Shown: positions 62,917-64,000 of the stretch, one piece after another
How positions within the stretch are numbered: position 1 is the first letter of the stretch
Layout of the letters: the number at the start of each line of letters is the position of its first letter
Assembly (NCBI GenBank): GCA_947167635.1
Contig: CAMVIT010000007.1
Coordinates: forward strand, 1 to 64,000
From: F23-D06 sp947167635
GTDB taxonomy: Bacteria; Bacteroidota; Bacteroidia; Bacteroidales; WCHB1-69
Reading direction: 5' to 3'
Length of the DNA stretch: 64,000 nt
The notes under the pieces: generated by a model
The model's database searches: none
Told to the model about the DNA's origin: nothing
Seen by the model: the letters and a program-made list of their open reading frames with translations, nothing else
Made by a program: the position numbers and the translations under genes

Positions 62917-63032
62917 TAATCGTTGTTTAAAAAAATAAAGCACAAATGCAATTTAGTTAACGGAGCCTCGTTATTATTATTGCAATGTTGGTAACAATAT
63001 TTTGGAGGTTATTATTGTAATAAATTATTTTG

Positions 63033-63040
63033 TATTTTTG
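63033..63040 (+). promoter_or_regulatory. -7 box of the PorP/SprF-like gene
   Basis: TATTTTTG, 21 nt before the start, with TTG about 16 nt upstream. Confidence 0.6.
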
Positions 63041-63061
63041 CCCGCCTAAAAATAGTATGCT

Positions 63062-64000
63062 ATGCAGAAAAGAATCATCATATTGCTGGTCGCAGTTCTC
63101 GGGCTGTCCATGATGCGGGTTCAGGCGCAAGATCCCATGTTCTCGCAGTTTTATGCGAATCCGCTATATTTGAATCCGGCCATGGCCGGCACCAACATTT
63201 GCCCTCGTCTCGCGTTCAATTTCCGTGACCAATGGCCATCCATGCCGGGCACATTCCTGACCTACGCGGCCTCTTACGATGAACATTTCGACAAGATCTA
63301 CGGCGGCATCGGTGTCCAGTTCTGGGGTGACCGAGCCGGTGAAGGCGGCATCCTCAACACCTACAACGTGAGTGCCATGTACTCCTTCAAGGTCAAGGTC
63401 TCCAAGAAATTCAACATGCGATTCGCCCTGGAAGCCGCCTACCGCAACAAATCCCTGAACAAAGCCAACCTCACCTTCGGGGACATGATCGATCCGCGAT
63501 ACGGCTTCGTCTATCAGACCAACGAACAATTAGGCGACATCGACCAGATCAACTCCCTTGACTTCTCCTTCGGATTCCTCGGCTATACCCCCTATCTCTA
63601 CTTCGGCGTGGCCATCAAGCATATCGCCACCCTTAATTTCGGCAAAACCACGGGCTATAGCTTCATCAACCCCGACGCCGACGGGAAATTCTACGACAAT
63701 ATCAAATACACCGCCCACATCGGTGCCAACTTCGACCTTAAGCGCAAGAGCAAAAAGGAGACCTCTTTCGGAGACATCTCCATCAGCCCGAATTTCATCT
63801 ACGAACACCAATTGGGATTCAACTATTTCAACGAAGGTCTCTATGCCAAGTTCTATCCCTTCACCGTGGGTGTCTGGTGCCGTCACGGTCTCACCTACAA
63901 GTACAATTACGACCAATATGTTCCGCGTCCCGATGGCACAGGCATTGACACCATTCCAAGTACCGGCAAGATTTTCAATTCAGACGCCGTCATTTTCATG
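63062..64000 (+). CDS. PorP/SprF-family T9SS membrane protein (partial)
   Basis: 313 residues are visible; the 3' end is beyond the window. It has a signal peptide (about 1-23, ending RVQAQ) and the family N-terminal motif DPMFSQFYANPLYLNPAMAGT, then barrel strands such as YGGIGVQFWGDRAGEGG. PorP/SprF proteins are outer-membrane barrels that go with PorE and with type B-sorted cargo. Many copies exist per genome, so this may be a cargo-specific SprF rather than the core PorP. Divergent from porU. Confidence 0.92.
   Translation, partial: MQKRIIILLVAVLGLSMMRVQAQDPMFSQFYANPLYLNPAMAGTNICPRLAFNFRDQWPSMPGTFLTYAASYDEHFDKIYGGIGVQFWGDRAGEGGILNTYNVSAMYSFKVKVSKKFNMRFALEAAYRNKSLNKANLTFGDMIDPRYGFVYQTNEQLGDIDQINSLDFSFGFLGYTPYLYFGVAIKHIATLNFGKTTGYSFINPDADGKFYDNIKYTAHIGANFDLKRKSKKETSFGDISISPNFIYEHQLGFNYFNEGLYAKFYPFTVGVWCRHGLTYKYNYDQYVPRPDGTGIDTIPSTGKIFNSDAVIFM

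Overview
The window is chromosomal DNA from a member of the Bacteroidota, most likely order Bacteroidales. Three things point there. Nearly every operon starts behind the Bacteroidota -7 promoter box TAnnTTTG. The window holds type IX secretion (T9SS) and gliding-type genes (PorU, PorV, a PorP/SprF protein, GldF, GldG). It also holds T9SS cargo with type A and type B sorting domains, and a HmuY-HmuR-HmuS heme locus of the Porphyromonas/Bacteroides kind. I saw no rRNA, tRNA, CRISPR array or complete insertion sequence.

Layout. 1-5.5 kb (minus): heme-capture operon of a calycin-like lipoprotein, HmuY, HmuR and HmuS (cut by the window edge). 5.8-11.4 kb (plus): a broken AAA-ATPase remnant, two paralogous secreted FG-GAP proteins with type B sorting domains that share a perfect 144-bp block, and an unknown protein. 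11.5-16.6 kb (plus): a five-gene surface-polymer operon with a CDP-glycerol-type cytidylyltransferase, two tandem asparagine-synthase-like ligases without glutaminase domains, a TagB/TagF-like transferase and a membrane acyltransferase. 16.6-26.5 kb: accessory genes, namely an ORF6N protein fused to a PLD-like domain, a glycosyltransferase with a duplicated tail fragment, a YfhO protein, a three-gene HipBST toxin-antitoxin operon with repeated operators, a second glycosyltransferase, an aldo/keto reductase and a Fic protein behind a strong palindrome. 26.5-31 kb: a GC-rich structured intergenic element, a secreted C10 protease and UDP-xylose synthase.

31-41.5 kb is mainly housekeeping: agmatinase, UvrA, RNA cyclic phosphodiesterase, an S9 peptidase, ferritin, a PAP2 phosphatase, a small barrel protein, and the ATP synthase Fo genes atpB-atpE-atpF without any F1 gene next to them. 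A strong terminator-like hairpin lies between atpE and atpF. 41.5-43.4 kb: a split chromate-type transporter and an internally deleted AAA-ATPase pseudogene. 43.4-54.9 kb (minus): an envelope operon (barrel protein, M48 protease, propeller-like protein), adenosylhomocysteinase, an M16 peptidase, GldG and GldF. 55-64 kb: M3 peptidase, IspF, PorV and PorU (minus), and a divergent PorP/SprF gene (plus) running off the end.

Together the window carries part of the secretion machine (PorU, PorV, PorP-like), three likely cargo proteins, and surface-polymer genes that could make the cell-surface anchor or coat. The most unusual parts are the TagD/double AsnB-like/TagB operon, the HipBST operator array, the Fic palindrome, and the hairpin between atpE and atpF.
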